Shown here in pieces: positions 23,552-32,689 of a stretch of DNA of 38,685 bases. The notes under the pieces are model-generated. The model worked only from the letters and a program-made list of their open reading frames with translations. It made no database searches and was not told the origin of the DNA. The first letter of the stretch is position 1. The number at the start of each line of letters is the position of its first letter. This stretch comes from Pelagibacterales bacterium SAG-MED15 (GTDB taxonomy: Bacteria; Pseudomonadota; Alphaproteobacteria; Pelagibacterales; Pelagibacteraceae): contig JACWDM010000004.1 in the NCBI GenBank assembly GCA_014654065.1, positions 95,080-133,764 of the forward strand, written 5' to 3'. Position numbers and translations under genes: made by a program.

Positions 23552-24358
23552 TTATTTTAATGCAGGCTTTAAAAGCTTCAACATTTTATTATGTATAGAT
23601 TTATTAGCTGAAATTAAAACATTGCCAGCTTTTGTTGCATTTTCATTATTCCAGGTAGATGATATTCCACCTGAGGCTTTAATAATTGGAATTAGTGGAT
23701 GTATATCCCAGATTTTATTCATACATTGAATTACTACATCAACTCTACCTTCACAAAAATGAGCATAGCTTAATGCATCTGCACAAGGAAATTGCATTAA
23801 CTTTAAAACTTTTGGAATTTTTTTCTGTTTGTTTAATGTAAGCCACCCGTGAAAGGCACCTGACACTTTCATATTATTAACTGTTGCTTTTTTATTTACT
23901 GTTAGTTTTCTTTTTTTTCCATTTTCAACAACGTATGCAACTTTATTTGAAATATTATAGTAATACTTTTTAAGAATTGGAAAATTTGCCAAACCTAAAA
24001 TTGGTTGACCTTTATAATTTAAAGATATTAAGTTACTCCAGGTAGGGTTCCCAATTACATAAGATCTTGTTCCATCTATTGGATCTATTATCCAAGCATA
24101 ATCACTTGATGATCTTTTATAACCAAACTCTTCACCAATAATTTCATGTGATGGAAACTTACTTTTTATCTTTGAGCGAATAAATTTCTCAAATGCTTGA
24201 TCAGAACTCGTTACTGGATCGTATCCTTTACCTTTTAATTTGTTAACTACTTTGAAGGGTTTATCCAATTTTTTAAAATAAAATTTGGTTAAATCTTTTG
24301 CAAGAGTGTTCAAAAAATTAGCGAAAATTCTTAATTTTTTTGGACTTAGTTTTTCCAT
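23552..24358 (-). CDS. hisN: Inositol monophosphatase-family phosphatase, HisN-like
   Basis: A 268-residue Mg-dependent phosphatase of the IMPase fold. Metal ligands appear in GEEFG, WIIDPIDGTRSYV (D-x-I-D-G-T) and WDIHPLIPIIKASGG. The DPIDGTRS(Y/F) form is usual for HisN-type histidinol-phosphate phosphatases, which complete histidine synthesis when the HAD-type enzyme is missing; inositol phosphatase or CysQ-type activities are less likely. It is the first gene of a minus-strand set with the two barrel proteins, a coupling with no obvious reason. Symbol given with moderate confidence. Confidence 0.7.
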   Translation of the reverse strand: MEKLSPKKLRIFANFLNTLAKDLTKFYFKKLDKPFKVVNKLKGKGYDPVTSSDQAFEKFIRSKIKSKFPSHEIIGEEFGYKRSSSDYAWIIDPIDGTRSYVIGNPTWSNLISLNYKGQPILGLANFPILKKYYYNISNKVAYVVENGKKRKLTVNKKATVNNMKVSGAFHGWLTLNKQKKIPKVLKLMQFPCADALSYAHFCEGRVDVVIQCMNKIWDIHPLIPIIKASGGISSTWNNENATKAGNVLISANKSIHNKMLKLLKPALK

Positions 24359-24419
24359 GAGGACGACATACTATTTATCTTGATTAAAGTAAATTTTTAA
24401 ATAATGCTTGATAAATCTT

Positions 24420-25523
24420 ATGAAAATCGAGCTAAGTAATAACAAAGTTTATTATAACAATGGGACCTCTGTTGAAGAAATTCACCCTTTTTGGCTTAGA
24501 GAAAGAGCTAACGGAGAGAAATTTTTAGATGAAAAAACGCAGCAAAGACTTTTTGATCCAACTTCGCTAAGTGTAGATGTGGGGATAAAAAATGCTAAAA
24601 TTAAAAATGAAGTTTTAGAAATTAACTTTAATGATGGAGTTAATTCAAAACTGAATATTAATTCTATTGCTCAAGAATTTTCTAAAAAAGATAATGTAAT
24701 TAGCTCAATAGCTAAAATAAAATGGGACTCTAATTTAAAAAATATTAAAAATTTTGATTACAAAACTGACTTATCTGAGTCTAAAGAGATGTATGATGTT
24801 TTAACAACTTTTTATAAATATGGTTTTGTTATTATTAAAATGGTTCCAACTGAAAATAATTATTTAGTAAAATTTGCAAATTCTATAGGTAGTGTCAGAA
24901 GAACTAATTTTGGTGAGCACTTCAATGTAAAATCTAAACCAAGCCCAAATGATCTTGCTTATACACCGCTTCCTTTAGCACCTCATACAGATAATCCTTA
25001 TCGCAATCCTGTACCATGTATTCAAATATTACACTGCATTGTAAATGAAGTTAATGGAGGCTCCTCTACTTTAGTTGATGGATATAATGTTACGGAAACT
25101 TTGAAAAAAGAAAATCCTGATTTTTATAATATTTTAACTCAGGTAAAAGTCCGTTTTAAATTTATTGATAAGGATGTCATTCTTGAAGATTGGTCTGAAT
25201 TAATTAAATTAGATGAGTATAAAAATTTTAAACAAGTAAGATTTAGTCCAAGACTTGATTTTGTTCCAATATTAGAAAAAAAAGAATTAGATCTGTATTA
25301 TAGAGCACGAAAGAAATTATCTGATTTATATAACTCTGAAAAATTTAGAATTCAGTTCAAACTTGAACAAGGCGATTTATTAATGATGGATAATTATCGA
25401 TTGTTACATGGTAGAACAGAATTTGATATAAATGAGGGAAATAGATTTTTACAAGGGTGCTATATTGATTTTGATAGTACCGAAGGTAAGTTAAGACACA
25501 TTAAAAGAAAATTTAATTTATAA
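24420..25523 (+). CDS. Gamma-butyrobetaine hydroxylase-like 2-oxoglutarate/Fe(II) oxygenase
   Basis: A 367-residue protein from the ATG at 24420; an in-frame TTG 12 bases upstream is less likely. The N-terminal HPFWLRERANGEKFLDEKTQQRLFDP region matches the first domain of gamma-butyrobetaine/trimethyllysine hydroxylases, but the three zinc cysteines and His of that domain are missing. The TauD-fold catalytic domain has APHTDNPYRNP (H-x-D) and the distal DNYRLLHGRTEFD. It should use 2-oxoglutarate and oxygen to hydroxylate a small substrate, possibly a betaine. The stop overlaps that of the convergent azoR gene by 6 bases. Confidence 0.82.
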   Translation: MKIELSNNKVYYNNGTSVEEIHPFWLRERANGEKFLDEKTQQRLFDPTSLSVDVGIKNAKIKNEVLEINFNDGVNSKLNINSIAQEFSKKDNVISSIAKIKWDSNLKNIKNFDYKTDLSESKEMYDVLTTFYKYGFVIIKMVPTENNYLVKFANSIGSVRRTNFGEHFNVKSKPSPNDLAYTPLPLAPHTDNPYRNPVPCIQILHCIVNEVNGGSSTLVDGYNVTETLKKENPDFYNILTQVKVRFKFIDKDVILEDWSELIKLDEYKNFKQVRFSPRLDFVPILEKKELDLYYRARKKLSDLYNSEKFRIQFKLEQGDLLMMDNYRLLHGRTEFDINEGNRFLQGCYIDFDSTEGKLRHIKRKFNL

Positions 25524-26096
25524 ATCTTCGATTTCTTTTTCAGCTTTTGCAATAGACTTTTCGTAATCTATAGCCATTTGATCAGCTGAAATAATTTTAA
25601 CATCCATTATACCAAAAAAATTTAACATCAATTTAAGCCAGGGTGTTAAAAAGTCTTCCTCACTGCCTATTTTTGTGCCTCCTGATGTAATTACTAAATA
25701 AGCTTTTTTATCCTTTAATAATCCAATTCTCTTTCCATCTGGAGTGTATTTAAAAGTAGTATTAACTCTTGCAGCTAGATCTGACCAAGCTTTTAATGTT
25801 GCTGGAGGTCCAAAATTATAAATAGGGGCTGAAATTATTATCACATCACTATCTTTTAACTCCTCAACAAGCTTATCAGACAATTGAAACATTTTTTTAT
25901 GTCCATCAGTTTGTTTATCTTCAGGAATTTTCATTCCAGATTCTGTAAGTCCAGAAACAAAAAGCATCTCATCATCCAAATCTCTATAAATAACTTCATC
26001 GTCTGGTTTTTTAATTTTATTTAATAGTTTTTTTGCAAGACTCCTCGAAATTGATCCTTCTTTTCTAGCACTAGAGTCTATTTGATAAATTTTCAT
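25518..26096 (-). CDS. azoR: FMN-dependent NADH-azoreductase/quinone reductase
   Basis: A 192-residue flavodoxin-like protein. SSARKEGSISRSLAKKLL at the N-terminus is the FMN-phosphate loop of AzoR (SxRxxxSxSxxL), and SAPIYNFGPPATLKAWSD is its second signature. Physiologically these are quinone or azo-compound reductases using NAD(P)H. It is the last gene of the minus-strand run gabD-ppc-ccdA-AKR-azoR, 5 bases after the aldo/keto reductase. Slightly short compared with E. coli AzoR (about 200 residues). Confidence 0.85.
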   Translation of the reverse strand: MKIYQIDSSARKEGSISRSLAKKLLNKIKKPDDEVIYRDLDDEMLFVSGLTESGMKIPEDKQTDGHKKMFQLSDKLVEELKDSDVIIISAPIYNFGPPATLKAWSDLAARVNTTFKYTPDGKRIGLLKDKKAYLVITSGGTKIGSEEDFLTPWLKLMLNFFGIMDVKIISADQMAIDYEKSIAKAEKEIEDL

Positions 26097-26101
26097 TTTT
26101 A

Positions 26102-27037
26102 TTATTTTTTAAGATTTAACCAATTGATCTCATCTAAGGTTAGTTTAACGTATATAGAATTTAAAGAATACTCTAATTGAGTATTGTTTTTTGGGCCTAT
26201 TATCGCATATGATGGAAATTCTTGATTTATTACCCAAGACAGAGCTATGTCATTTAGCGAACAATTATACTTGATTGCTAGTTCTTTTGATCTTTTTTTT
26301 CTCTCTAAGTTTTCTTTACTAAAAAAACAATCTTTTAAATATTGTTTAAATTTTCTTCTAAAAATTCTTTTTAAAAAATTTTCTTCAATGAAAAATCCTC
26401 TAGCTTGACTAGACCATGAAAAATGATGGGTCTGATTCTCATTTAAAAAATTTAGATATTCTTCATTATTAGAGGAAATGCTGTCATGCCATAAAGGTTT
26501 ATTCATTTTTGCAAGAGATAAATTATTATTAACTATTTGAAAATTTATTTTATTATTTTTTTTTGCCCAAAAAATAGAATCTTTTAATCTTTCAATTTTT
26601 ACATTTGATATTCCAAAAGATTTGATCAAATTAAATTTAATTAAATTATTAAATAAATCTATAAATTCACCTATGGGTACGTTTAAATTATCGTGATGCA
26701 AAATAAGTATATCAACACAGTCTAGCTTTAATCTATCTAATGATATTTTCAATAATTCTGATATTTCTGATGGTTTTGTATCTACGCTACCAACTTTTGA
26801 AATTACTACAATTTCTTTTTCAAAATTTCTAGATTTGATCCAATCACCTAAAAAATTTTCAGTCAAACCTTCTCTGTAATAAATTGAATTATCAAATGTA
26901 TTACCGCCATTTCTATAATATGAATCCCAAATCTTACAAGCTTTGTTATATTTATTTATATAATCATTGCCCATAATTAATTTTGAAACTTTCTTATTTA
27001 ATCCTGGTATTTTTCCATAAATCATTTGACTTCGCAC
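26102..27037 (-). CDS. Aldo/keto reductase
   Basis: A 311-residue TIM-barrel oxidoreductase. Catalytic residues are placed as D and Y in NTFDNSIYYREGLTENFLG, K in VVISKVGS and H in ILILHHDN. The C-terminal SWVINQEFPSYAIIGPKN region supports NADPH binding. It lacks the close sequence detail needed for a substrate. It sits between ccdA (17-base gap) and azoR (5-base gap), so it is likely co-transcribed. Base composition is especially A/T-rich (Asn, Lys, Ile). Confidence 0.82.
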   Translation of the reverse strand: MRSQMIYGKIPGLNKKVSKLIMGNDYINKYNKACKIWDSYYRNGGNTFDNSIYYREGLTENFLGDWIKSRNFEKEIVVISKVGSVDTKPSEISELLKISLDRLKLDCVDILILHHDNLNVPIGEFIDLFNNLIKFNLIKSFGISNVKIERLKDSIFWAKKNNKINFQIVNNNLSLAKMNKPLWHDSISSNNEEYLNFLNENQTHHFSWSSQARGFFIEENFLKRIFRRKFKQYLKDCFFSKENLERKKRSKELAIKYNCSLNDIALSWVINQEFPSYAIIGPKNNTQLEYSLNSIYVKLTLDEINWLNLKK

Positions 27038-27054
27038 ATTCTAATTTTCACGAA

Positions 27055-27762
27055 TTATCCTAAATTTTGTAGGAACGGTAAGTATCTTAATAAATAAAAT
27101 CCTAAAGCTTGCAACTGATTTGTTAATATTAGTAACCCAGTTGCTAATAACAATATACCTCCAGTTTTAACAATAATATTCATTTTTTTTTTAATGTTTT
27201 TTGAAACAACTAAGAATTTTTGTAATAAATATCCTGATAGAATAAAAGGTATTGCCAGCCCCATAGAATAGAAAAATAAGAGTAAAATTCCTCTATTTAT
27301 ATTATCCTCTGTTGAGGCTAATGCTAATATTGAACCCAAGATAGGACCTATACAAGGTGTCCATCCAAATCCAAATGCAAAACCAACTAATATAGGACCG
27401 AAAACTCCAATATTTTTATCTGAATGAATTCTTTTTTCGTAATTAAGAAAACTTATATTTATAACTCCTAAAATTTGTAGTGAAAAAATTATAATAATAA
27501 GACCAGCAAAAATTCTAAGTTCATTAGAATTATTTAATAATAATTTTCCTATATATGTAGCTGCTGCACCAAAAATTATAAAGACTATAGAAAAACCTAA
27601 TGTGAAGAAAATTATTGGAATTAAATTAATATTTTTTCTCTCAACTAACTCATTTAATGAACTTCCAGATATATAAGAAATGTAACCAGGAATAAGTGGC
27701 AATACACAAGGGGATAAAAAACTAAGCAAACCAGCGCTAAAAGCAATAAATAATTCTAACAT
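27055..27762 (-). CDS. ccdA: CcdA thiol:disulfide transmembrane transporter
   Basis: A 235-residue protein with six membrane segments. The two CcdA redox cysteines lie in SPCVLPLIPGYISYISG and in GWTPCIGPILGSILALAS. CcdA moves reducing equivalents from cytoplasmic thioredoxin to periplasmic partners (CcmG/ResA type) for cytochrome c maturation. No thioredoxin-like partner is in the window, but a c-type cytochrome is encoded at 4408. It starts on the base next to the ppc stop, so ppc and ccdA are coupled, an odd pairing without a clear functional link. Confidence 0.9.
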   Translation of the reverse strand: MLELFIAFSAGLLSFLSPCVLPLIPGYISYISGSSLNELVERKNINLIPIIFFTLGFSIVFIIFGAAATYIGKLLLNNSNELRIFAGLIIIIFSLQILGVINISFLNYEKRIHSDKNIGVFGPILVGFAFGFGWTPCIGPILGSILALASTEDNINRGILLLFFYSMGLAIPFILSGYLLQKFLVVSKNIKKKMNIIVKTGGILLLATGLLILTNQLQALGFYLLRYLPFLQNLG

Positions 27763-30453
27763 TTAACCAGTATTTTTCATTGCTGCTGATATACCTGCTA
27801 TAGATGTCATCATTGCATCATTTAGATATTTTTTATCATCAGATTTTAATTTTTTCTTAGAAAGTTTATTCATAACTACTGCTTGTAAAATATTAAGTAC
27901 TTCAGAGTAAATATTTCTTACTATGATGGTTGTTCGAAATTCTTTTCTTTGTCTCAATATTTCTTTAGGGGTAATATATTTATTTAGTTTCTTTATAATA
28001 TCAAATTCTGATCTTAGCTTGTCCCCTACCTCCTTAAGTTTTTTATCAGCTAAATTACTTTCATAAACCTCTGAGATTTCTGGATCAACTTTTGAAATAA
28101 CCATGTCTAACATATCCATTGTTGAATTGAAAAATGGCCAGTTTTTTTCCATATCCGTAAGTATCTTTTTATATTTTTTCACTGATGAATATTTTAATGC
28201 ATTACCGGTCCCTAGCCACGCAGGTAACATTAATCTTATTTGAGTCCATGCAAAAACCCAAGGTATAGCTCTTAAACTTTGAATATTGTCTACATTTTTT
28301 CTTTTAGATGGTCTTGAGCCAATAGATAATTTTCCTAATGCTAGATGAGGTGTAACTGTTTTAAAGTATCTAATAAAATCTGAGTTTTCATTTATATTTC
28401 TTCTATAAGCCTCCGTGGATATAGTTGTCATCTTTTCTATTAATTCTCTCCAACTATCTTTAGGTTCAGGTGGTGGATTAAGAGTTGCTTGCATTACAGA
28501 TCCTATGTAACTACATAAATTATATTTAGCTAAAGGTTCATATCCATATTTTTGTTGAATCATTTCACCTTGGTCGGTAATTCTAATTCTACCGTAAACA
28601 GATTTAGGAGGTTGAGATCTCATTGTTGCTTGGATTGGTCCTCCACCTCTACCTGCAGAACCGCCTCTTCCATGAAAAAAAGTAAGGTCTATTTTATATT
28701 TTTTTGCAATAATCAAAACTTCCTCTTGCAGTTTATATTGGTGCCAACTTGCAGATAATTTTCCAGCATCTTTACTAGAATCTGAATAGCCGATCATAAT
28801 TTCTTGCTTGTTTTGAATTAGGTTTCTGTACCAGCTCAAAGAAAAAAGTTTCTCCATTATAGACTTTGCATTTTTTAAGTCTTGCAAAGTTTCGAAAAGT
28901 GGTACCACTCTTAATTTATCTTTAATATTGGCTTCTTTTTGCATTAAGTATACTGAAAGTATATCTGAAGCTGCTGAAGTCATAGATATTACATATGCTC
29001 CCAAACACTCAGGTGGTTCCTCTGCTAGAACTTTAAAGGTCGACCAAACTTCTTTATTTTCTTTATTTTTAAAATTAAAATTTTTTAAATTTTTTTTATT
29101 TTTTTTCATTGCATTGGATAAATATTTTATTTTTTTATCTTCGTTCCAAAGTAAATAATTAGAATTATTTTTTTTCTTTATATATTCAGCTAATACCTGT
29201 GAATGTCTTGAAGATTCTTGCCGTATATCCAATTTAGCTAAATTAATGCCAAAACATTTTGCTCGTCTCATTAAATCTAATAAGTCTCCACTTGCAATAT
29301 TTTCACTTTGGTTTTGCTCTAATGACTCACGAACAACCCTTAAAGGTCTTAAGATCTCCTCTCTAGTTGATAAAAGTTTTTTTTGATTTAATGGCTTTTT
29401 TGCAACCAAATGTCTTTCTATATGTCTGTGTGTTAATCTCATTTTATCTCTTAATGGTCTTAAATAAACTCTATAAGGCTCAAAAGTTTTTCCAGTACTT
29501 CTAAGTATTTTCTTTGAACATTTTTCCATAGAAAGACTTCTTATTAGCTTTGTTAATCCTTTTTCATAAAGTTTTGCTGCTTCCCATCTGGATAAAAGTA
29601 TTACTTCTTTGGTTATTGGTGCTGTAACGTTTGGATTTCCGTCCCTGTCTCCACCCATCCAAGAACCAAATTCTAAGGGATTAAAATTTTTTGGTAAGTT
29701 TTTACCCATGTGTTTTACAAAGATTGCATTTAACCTTCTATAAACCTTTGGGATTGTTTCCCATAGACTATCTTCTATTACTGCCAGTCCCCATCTTGCC
29801 TCCTCAGCAGGAGTTGGTTTAAATCTTTTTAAATCATCTGTATTCCAGATGATTGTAAATTCATCATAAAGTTTTTTATCTAAAATTTTTAATCTAGATG
29901 GTTTGTGCTTTAAAAGATCTCTTTGATCCATTATTTCTGTAATTTTGTGATATTTTTGTATTAAAGTTCTCCTTTTAACCTCTGTAGGGTGAGCTGTAAG
30001 AACTATTCCAATATGAAGACTTTTAGCAATATTATAAATTTTTTGTGGTTTTATTTTTTTATTTTTAAAAAGATTTTCAAAAATTTCCTCAATAAAGATA
30101 TTTTTATGCTTATCTTTTAGATTTGAATTCTCATACTCATCTAAATTTCTAGATGCATCTATAGACTCTGTTAAATTTATAAAATTCATAAAATGAGTAA
30201 ATGCCCTTGCTAATTTAAAAATTTTAATGGAGCTCAATCGTTGTATTTCTGATATAATTTTTTTAAATCTATTTTTATTGTTAGTATTTTTAATATTTGC
30301 TTTAGATAATAATCTGATCTTTTCTACTAAGTTAAAAAAGCTTTCTCCTTCTTGCTTCTTTATCACTCGTCCTAAAATGTTTCCAAGATATCTAACATCG
30401 TCTCTAAGAGATTTTGTGGGTATTCTTTCATAATACAGATCTCTTTTAAGCAT
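27763..30453 (-). CDS. ppc: Phosphoenolpyruvate carboxylase
   Basis: An 896-residue enzyme that carboxylates phosphoenolpyruvate to oxaloacetate, refilling the citric acid cycle. Catalytic motifs: LTAHPTEVKRRTL (His), GSWMGGDRDGNPNVT (metal/bicarbonate), FHGRGGSAGRGGGPI (glycine-rich loop), LPAWLGTGNAL and the C-terminal SIAGISAAMKNTG with its conserved NTG. Length is a little above E. coli Ppc (883). It starts 5 bases after gabD and is followed without gap by ccdA. Confidence 0.95.
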   Translation of the reverse strand: MLKRDLYYERIPTKSLRDDVRYLGNILGRVIKKQEGESFFNLVEKIRLLSKANIKNTNNKNRFKKIISEIQRLSSIKIFKLARAFTHFMNFINLTESIDASRNLDEYENSNLKDKHKNIFIEEIFENLFKNKKIKPQKIYNIAKSLHIGIVLTAHPTEVKRRTLIQKYHKITEIMDQRDLLKHKPSRLKILDKKLYDEFTIIWNTDDLKRFKPTPAEEARWGLAVIEDSLWETIPKVYRRLNAIFVKHMGKNLPKNFNPLEFGSWMGGDRDGNPNVTAPITKEVILLSRWEAAKLYEKGLTKLIRSLSMEKCSKKILRSTGKTFEPYRVYLRPLRDKMRLTHRHIERHLVAKKPLNQKKLLSTREEILRPLRVVRESLEQNQSENIASGDLLDLMRRAKCFGINLAKLDIRQESSRHSQVLAEYIKKKNNSNYLLWNEDKKIKYLSNAMKKNKKNLKNFNFKNKENKEVWSTFKVLAEEPPECLGAYVISMTSAASDILSVYLMQKEANIKDKLRVVPLFETLQDLKNAKSIMEKLFSLSWYRNLIQNKQEIMIGYSDSSKDAGKLSASWHQYKLQEEVLIIAKKYKIDLTFFHGRGGSAGRGGGPIQATMRSQPPKSVYGRIRITDQGEMIQQKYGYEPLAKYNLCSYIGSVMQATLNPPPEPKDSWRELIEKMTTISTEAYRRNINENSDFIRYFKTVTPHLALGKLSIGSRPSKRKNVDNIQSLRAIPWVFAWTQIRLMLPAWLGTGNALKYSSVKKYKKILTDMEKNWPFFNSTMDMLDMVISKVDPEISEVYESNLADKKLKEVGDKLRSEFDIIKKLNKYITPKEILRQRKEFRTTIIVRNIYSEVLNILQAVVMNKLSKKKLKSDDKKYLNDAMMTSIAGISAAMKNTG

Positions 30454-30458
30454 TAGTT

Positions 30459-31901
30459 TTAACCCTTTATTCCTAAATGAGTATATTTAACGTTAAGATA
30501 ATCTTTTATTGCCATTGATCCACCTTCTCTTCCATAACCAGATTGTTTTATTCCTCCAAAAGGTGCTTCTGCAATTGCAACAAGTGGTGTGTTTACAGCC
30601 ACTAGTCCTGTTTCCATTAATTCAGATGCTCTATTAGCTTTTTCCATAGAATTTGTGCATATATAACTTGATAAGCCAAGTTCATGGTTGTTTGCTCTTT
30701 CAATAACTTCATCAAATGATTTAAAAGATAGCATAGGAACTAATGGTCCAAATGGTTCTACTTTCATAATTGTAAAATCATCTTTTACATTATCGAAAAT
30801 TGTAGGCTCATAAAAATAACCTTTGTTAAAACCTTTGGGTCTTTTTCCACCTAATAAAACTTTAGCTCCTTCTTTTTTTGTAGTTTCAACTAATTCCTCA
30901 ACTTCATTTAATCTTTTTTTAGTTGTCAGGGGACCTAGTTGGACACTTGGATCCATTCCATCTCCAATTTTTAATTTTTTTGTTTTTTCTATAAAGAGAT
31001 TTACAAATTCATCTTTTTTATTTTCTTGAATATAAAATCTATTAGGAGAAATGCACACCTGTCCATTATTTCGAAATTTTGCTGCAATAGCCATATCTGT
31101 TGCCTTTTTAATATCCGCATCATCAAAAACAATAAATGGCGAATGGCCGCTCAATTCCATTGTAACTCTTTGAACTTTATCAGCTGCTTGTTTTAATATC
31201 AGTTTACCCACTCTAGAAGATCCAGTAATAGAAATTTTTTTAATTATATCTGAAGATATGAGCTGCGATGCAATACTAGGTGGATCTCCTGAAAGTAAAT
31301 TTACTACACCTGGTGGCACTCCACACTCTCTACAAACGTCTACTAACTCCATAACTGTTCCAGGAGTAATAACATCTGGTTTTATTATTACCGAACATCC
31401 TGCAGCAAGCGCAGTTGAAATTTTTCTTGCTGATAAAACTAACGGGAAGTTCCATGGGGTTAGCGCTGCAACAACACCAACTGGTTGATAATAAACATGA
31501 ACTCTTGTATCGGGAAATCTACTTTCAACAGTTTGACCATAAATCCTTTTTGTTTCTTCTGCATTCCATTCAAAAATATCGGCTGATCCTCCAGCTTCAC
31601 CCTTACCTTCAGCAAGTGGTTTGCCGACTTCTAATGTCATCCATTTTGCAAAGATATCTTGTTTTTCTCTAATCTTATCTGCAATTTTTCTTAATATATA
31701 AGATCTTTGCCAAGGAGCAGTATTTTTCCAAACTTGTAAACCTTTTTGAGCTGACTTCAGCGCAGCATCAACATCATCTGGAGTTGCTTTTGATACGTTG
31801 CCTATAATTTCTTCATTAGCAGGATTTATTACTTCGTAAGTTCCTTTATCTTTTGATTGTTGCCAATTTCCATCAATGAATTGACCAAATTTTTCGTACA
31901 T
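30459..31901 (-). CDS. gabD: Succinate-semialdehyde dehydrogenase family ALDH
   Basis: A 480-residue NAD(P)-dependent aldehyde dehydrogenase. PWNFPLVLSARKISTALAAGCSVIIKP is the cofactor-binding region (two motifs), VTMELSGHSPFIVFDDADI carries the general base Glu, NNGQVCISPNRF the catalytic Cys, and GGIKQSGYGREGG the C-terminal signature. The resemblance to GabD (succinate semialdehyde to succinate) is good, although other short aldehydes are possible. First gene in a five-gene minus-strand run with ppc, ccdA, an aldo/keto reductase and azoR. No gabT is adjacent. Confidence 0.85.
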   Translation of the reverse strand: MYEKFGQFIDGNWQQSKDKGTYEVINPANEEIIGNVSKATPDDVDAALKSAQKGLQVWKNTAPWQRSYILRKIADKIREKQDIFAKWMTLEVGKPLAEGKGEAGGSADIFEWNAEETKRIYGQTVESRFPDTRVHVYYQPVGVVAALTPWNFPLVLSARKISTALAAGCSVIIKPDVITPGTVMELVDVCRECGVPPGVVNLLSGDPPSIASQLISSDIIKKISITGSSRVGKLILKQAADKVQRVTMELSGHSPFIVFDDADIKKATDMAIAAKFRNNGQVCISPNRFYIQENKKDEFVNLFIEKTKKLKIGDGMDPSVQLGPLTTKKRLNEVEELVETTKKEGAKVLLGGKRPKGFNKGYFYEPTIFDNVKDDFTIMKVEPFGPLVPMLSFKSFDEVIERANNHELGLSSYICTNSMEKANRASELMETGLVAVNTPLVAIAEAPFGGIKQSGYGREGGSMAIKDYLNVKYTHLGIKG

Positions 31902-32002
31902 ATTTTAGCTTAACATTACCTTTTCTTGTGTCTAGTGTGCAAATAAATCATACCTATTAATAGTTTTAAATCGATATTATACTAAAAAAAAAGGAGAGAA
32001 AA

Positions 32003-32320
32003 ATGAAAGCATATATAATGGGTAGCTATACCGAAAAAGCTTTTCAGGGATTTCTAAAAGACCCTGCAAGTGATAGAAAAGCTGTTGTTGAACAATTAAC
32101 TAAAGCTGTTGGTGGAACAATACACAGTATGGACATTGTGAGAGGTTCATATGATTTTATAGTGGTAGCAGAATTTGGATCTTTTGATGACTTTGCTGCA
32201 ATTAAACTTGTCACAGAAGCTTCTGGTGCCGTAAAAAACTTATCTATTTTAGAAGCTATTGATTTTACGAAAGCTACAACAAAAGCTAGTAAAATTGGCT
32301 ATAAAGCTCCAGGGCAATAA
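32003..32320 (+). CDS. GYD domain protein (second copy)
   Basis: A 105-residue GYD-family protein, with a strong AAAAAGGAGAG ribosome site and a TATACT-like -10 box about 20 bases upstream. DPASDRKAVVEQLTKAVGG and VRGSYDFIVVAEFG correspond block by block to the DPSADRYASTKKVTEAAG and VRGRFDVISCVEG of the copy at 16116. Function unknown. It is divergent from gabD and convergent with DUF779, standing alone. The promoter region with gabD is 101 bases. Confidence 0.85.
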   Translation: MKAYIMGSYTEKAFQGFLKDPASDRKAVVEQLTKAVGGTIHSMDIVRGSYDFIVVAEFGSFDDFAAIKLVTEASGAVKNLSILEAIDFTKATTKASKIGYKAPGQ

Positions 32321-32327
32321 AGATAAT

Positions 32328-32678
32328 TTATTTTCTTTCGTCGTTATCAACGACTAAGCAGATTTCTGATTTAGTCAGAAATCTGCGACCTGTTCCATTA
32401 TCTAATGAGAACATGCCACCAATTCCTTTTACAGCATCAATTGTAAGATCCGTATGTTTCCATTTTTCATATTGATCCCCATTCATGTAAAATGGAACAC
32501 CTCCAATTTCTCCTAACTTAATATCATTATCTCCAAGAGGAAATTCTCCTTCTTGAAAACACATAGGAGCACTTCCATCACAACAACCACCCGATTGATG
32601 AAACATTAACTTTTCACCATACTTGTTTTGGAGTTCAGATAGCAAATTCAATGCTGAGTTAGTTGCAGATACTTTCAT
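32328..32678 (-). CDS. DUF779 family protein
   Basis: A 116-residue protein taken from Met at 32678. An in-frame ATG at 32696 would add six residues (MGRTLK) but lies in the arm of a strong hairpin, and MKVSATNSALNLLS matches the usual family start. FHQSGGCCDGSAPMCF near residue 30-45, with a CC pair and a third Cys, is the DUF779 signature, plus EICLVV near the end. DUF779 genes commonly accompany aldehyde dehydrogenases, as here; a role in metal or thiol handling for the enzyme is suspected, not known. A second strong inverted repeat lies in its 3' coding end. Confidence 0.85.
   Translation of the reverse strand: MKVSATNSALNLLSELQNKYGEKLMFHQSGGCCDGSAPMCFQEGEFPLGDNDIKLGEIGGVPFYMNGDQYEKWKHTDLTIDAVKGIGGMFSLDNGTGRRFLTKSEICLVVDNDERK
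32358..32386. repeat. 12-bp inverted repeat inside the 3' end of the DUF779 gene
   Basis: GCAGATTTCTGA (32358-32369) and TCAGAAATCTGC (32375-32386) are perfect complements separated by 5 bases. It is inside the coding sequence and is followed by a smaller GTCGTT-ATC-AACGAC palindrome at 32340-32354 on the way to the stop codon. No T-run follows on either strand, so it is not a standard terminator. Confidence 0.6.
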
Positions 32679-32689
32679 TTTTAAAGTAC

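Noticed and set aside
29041..29180. Long A/T homopolymer-rich stretch in ppc as a possible frameshift or slippage site
   Set aside because: The ppc frame runs through it intact; it is Lys/Asn-rich coding sequence.
31258..31672. Antisense ORFs opposite gabD
   Set aside because: Shadow frames of a highly conserved aldehyde dehydrogenase; no independent support.
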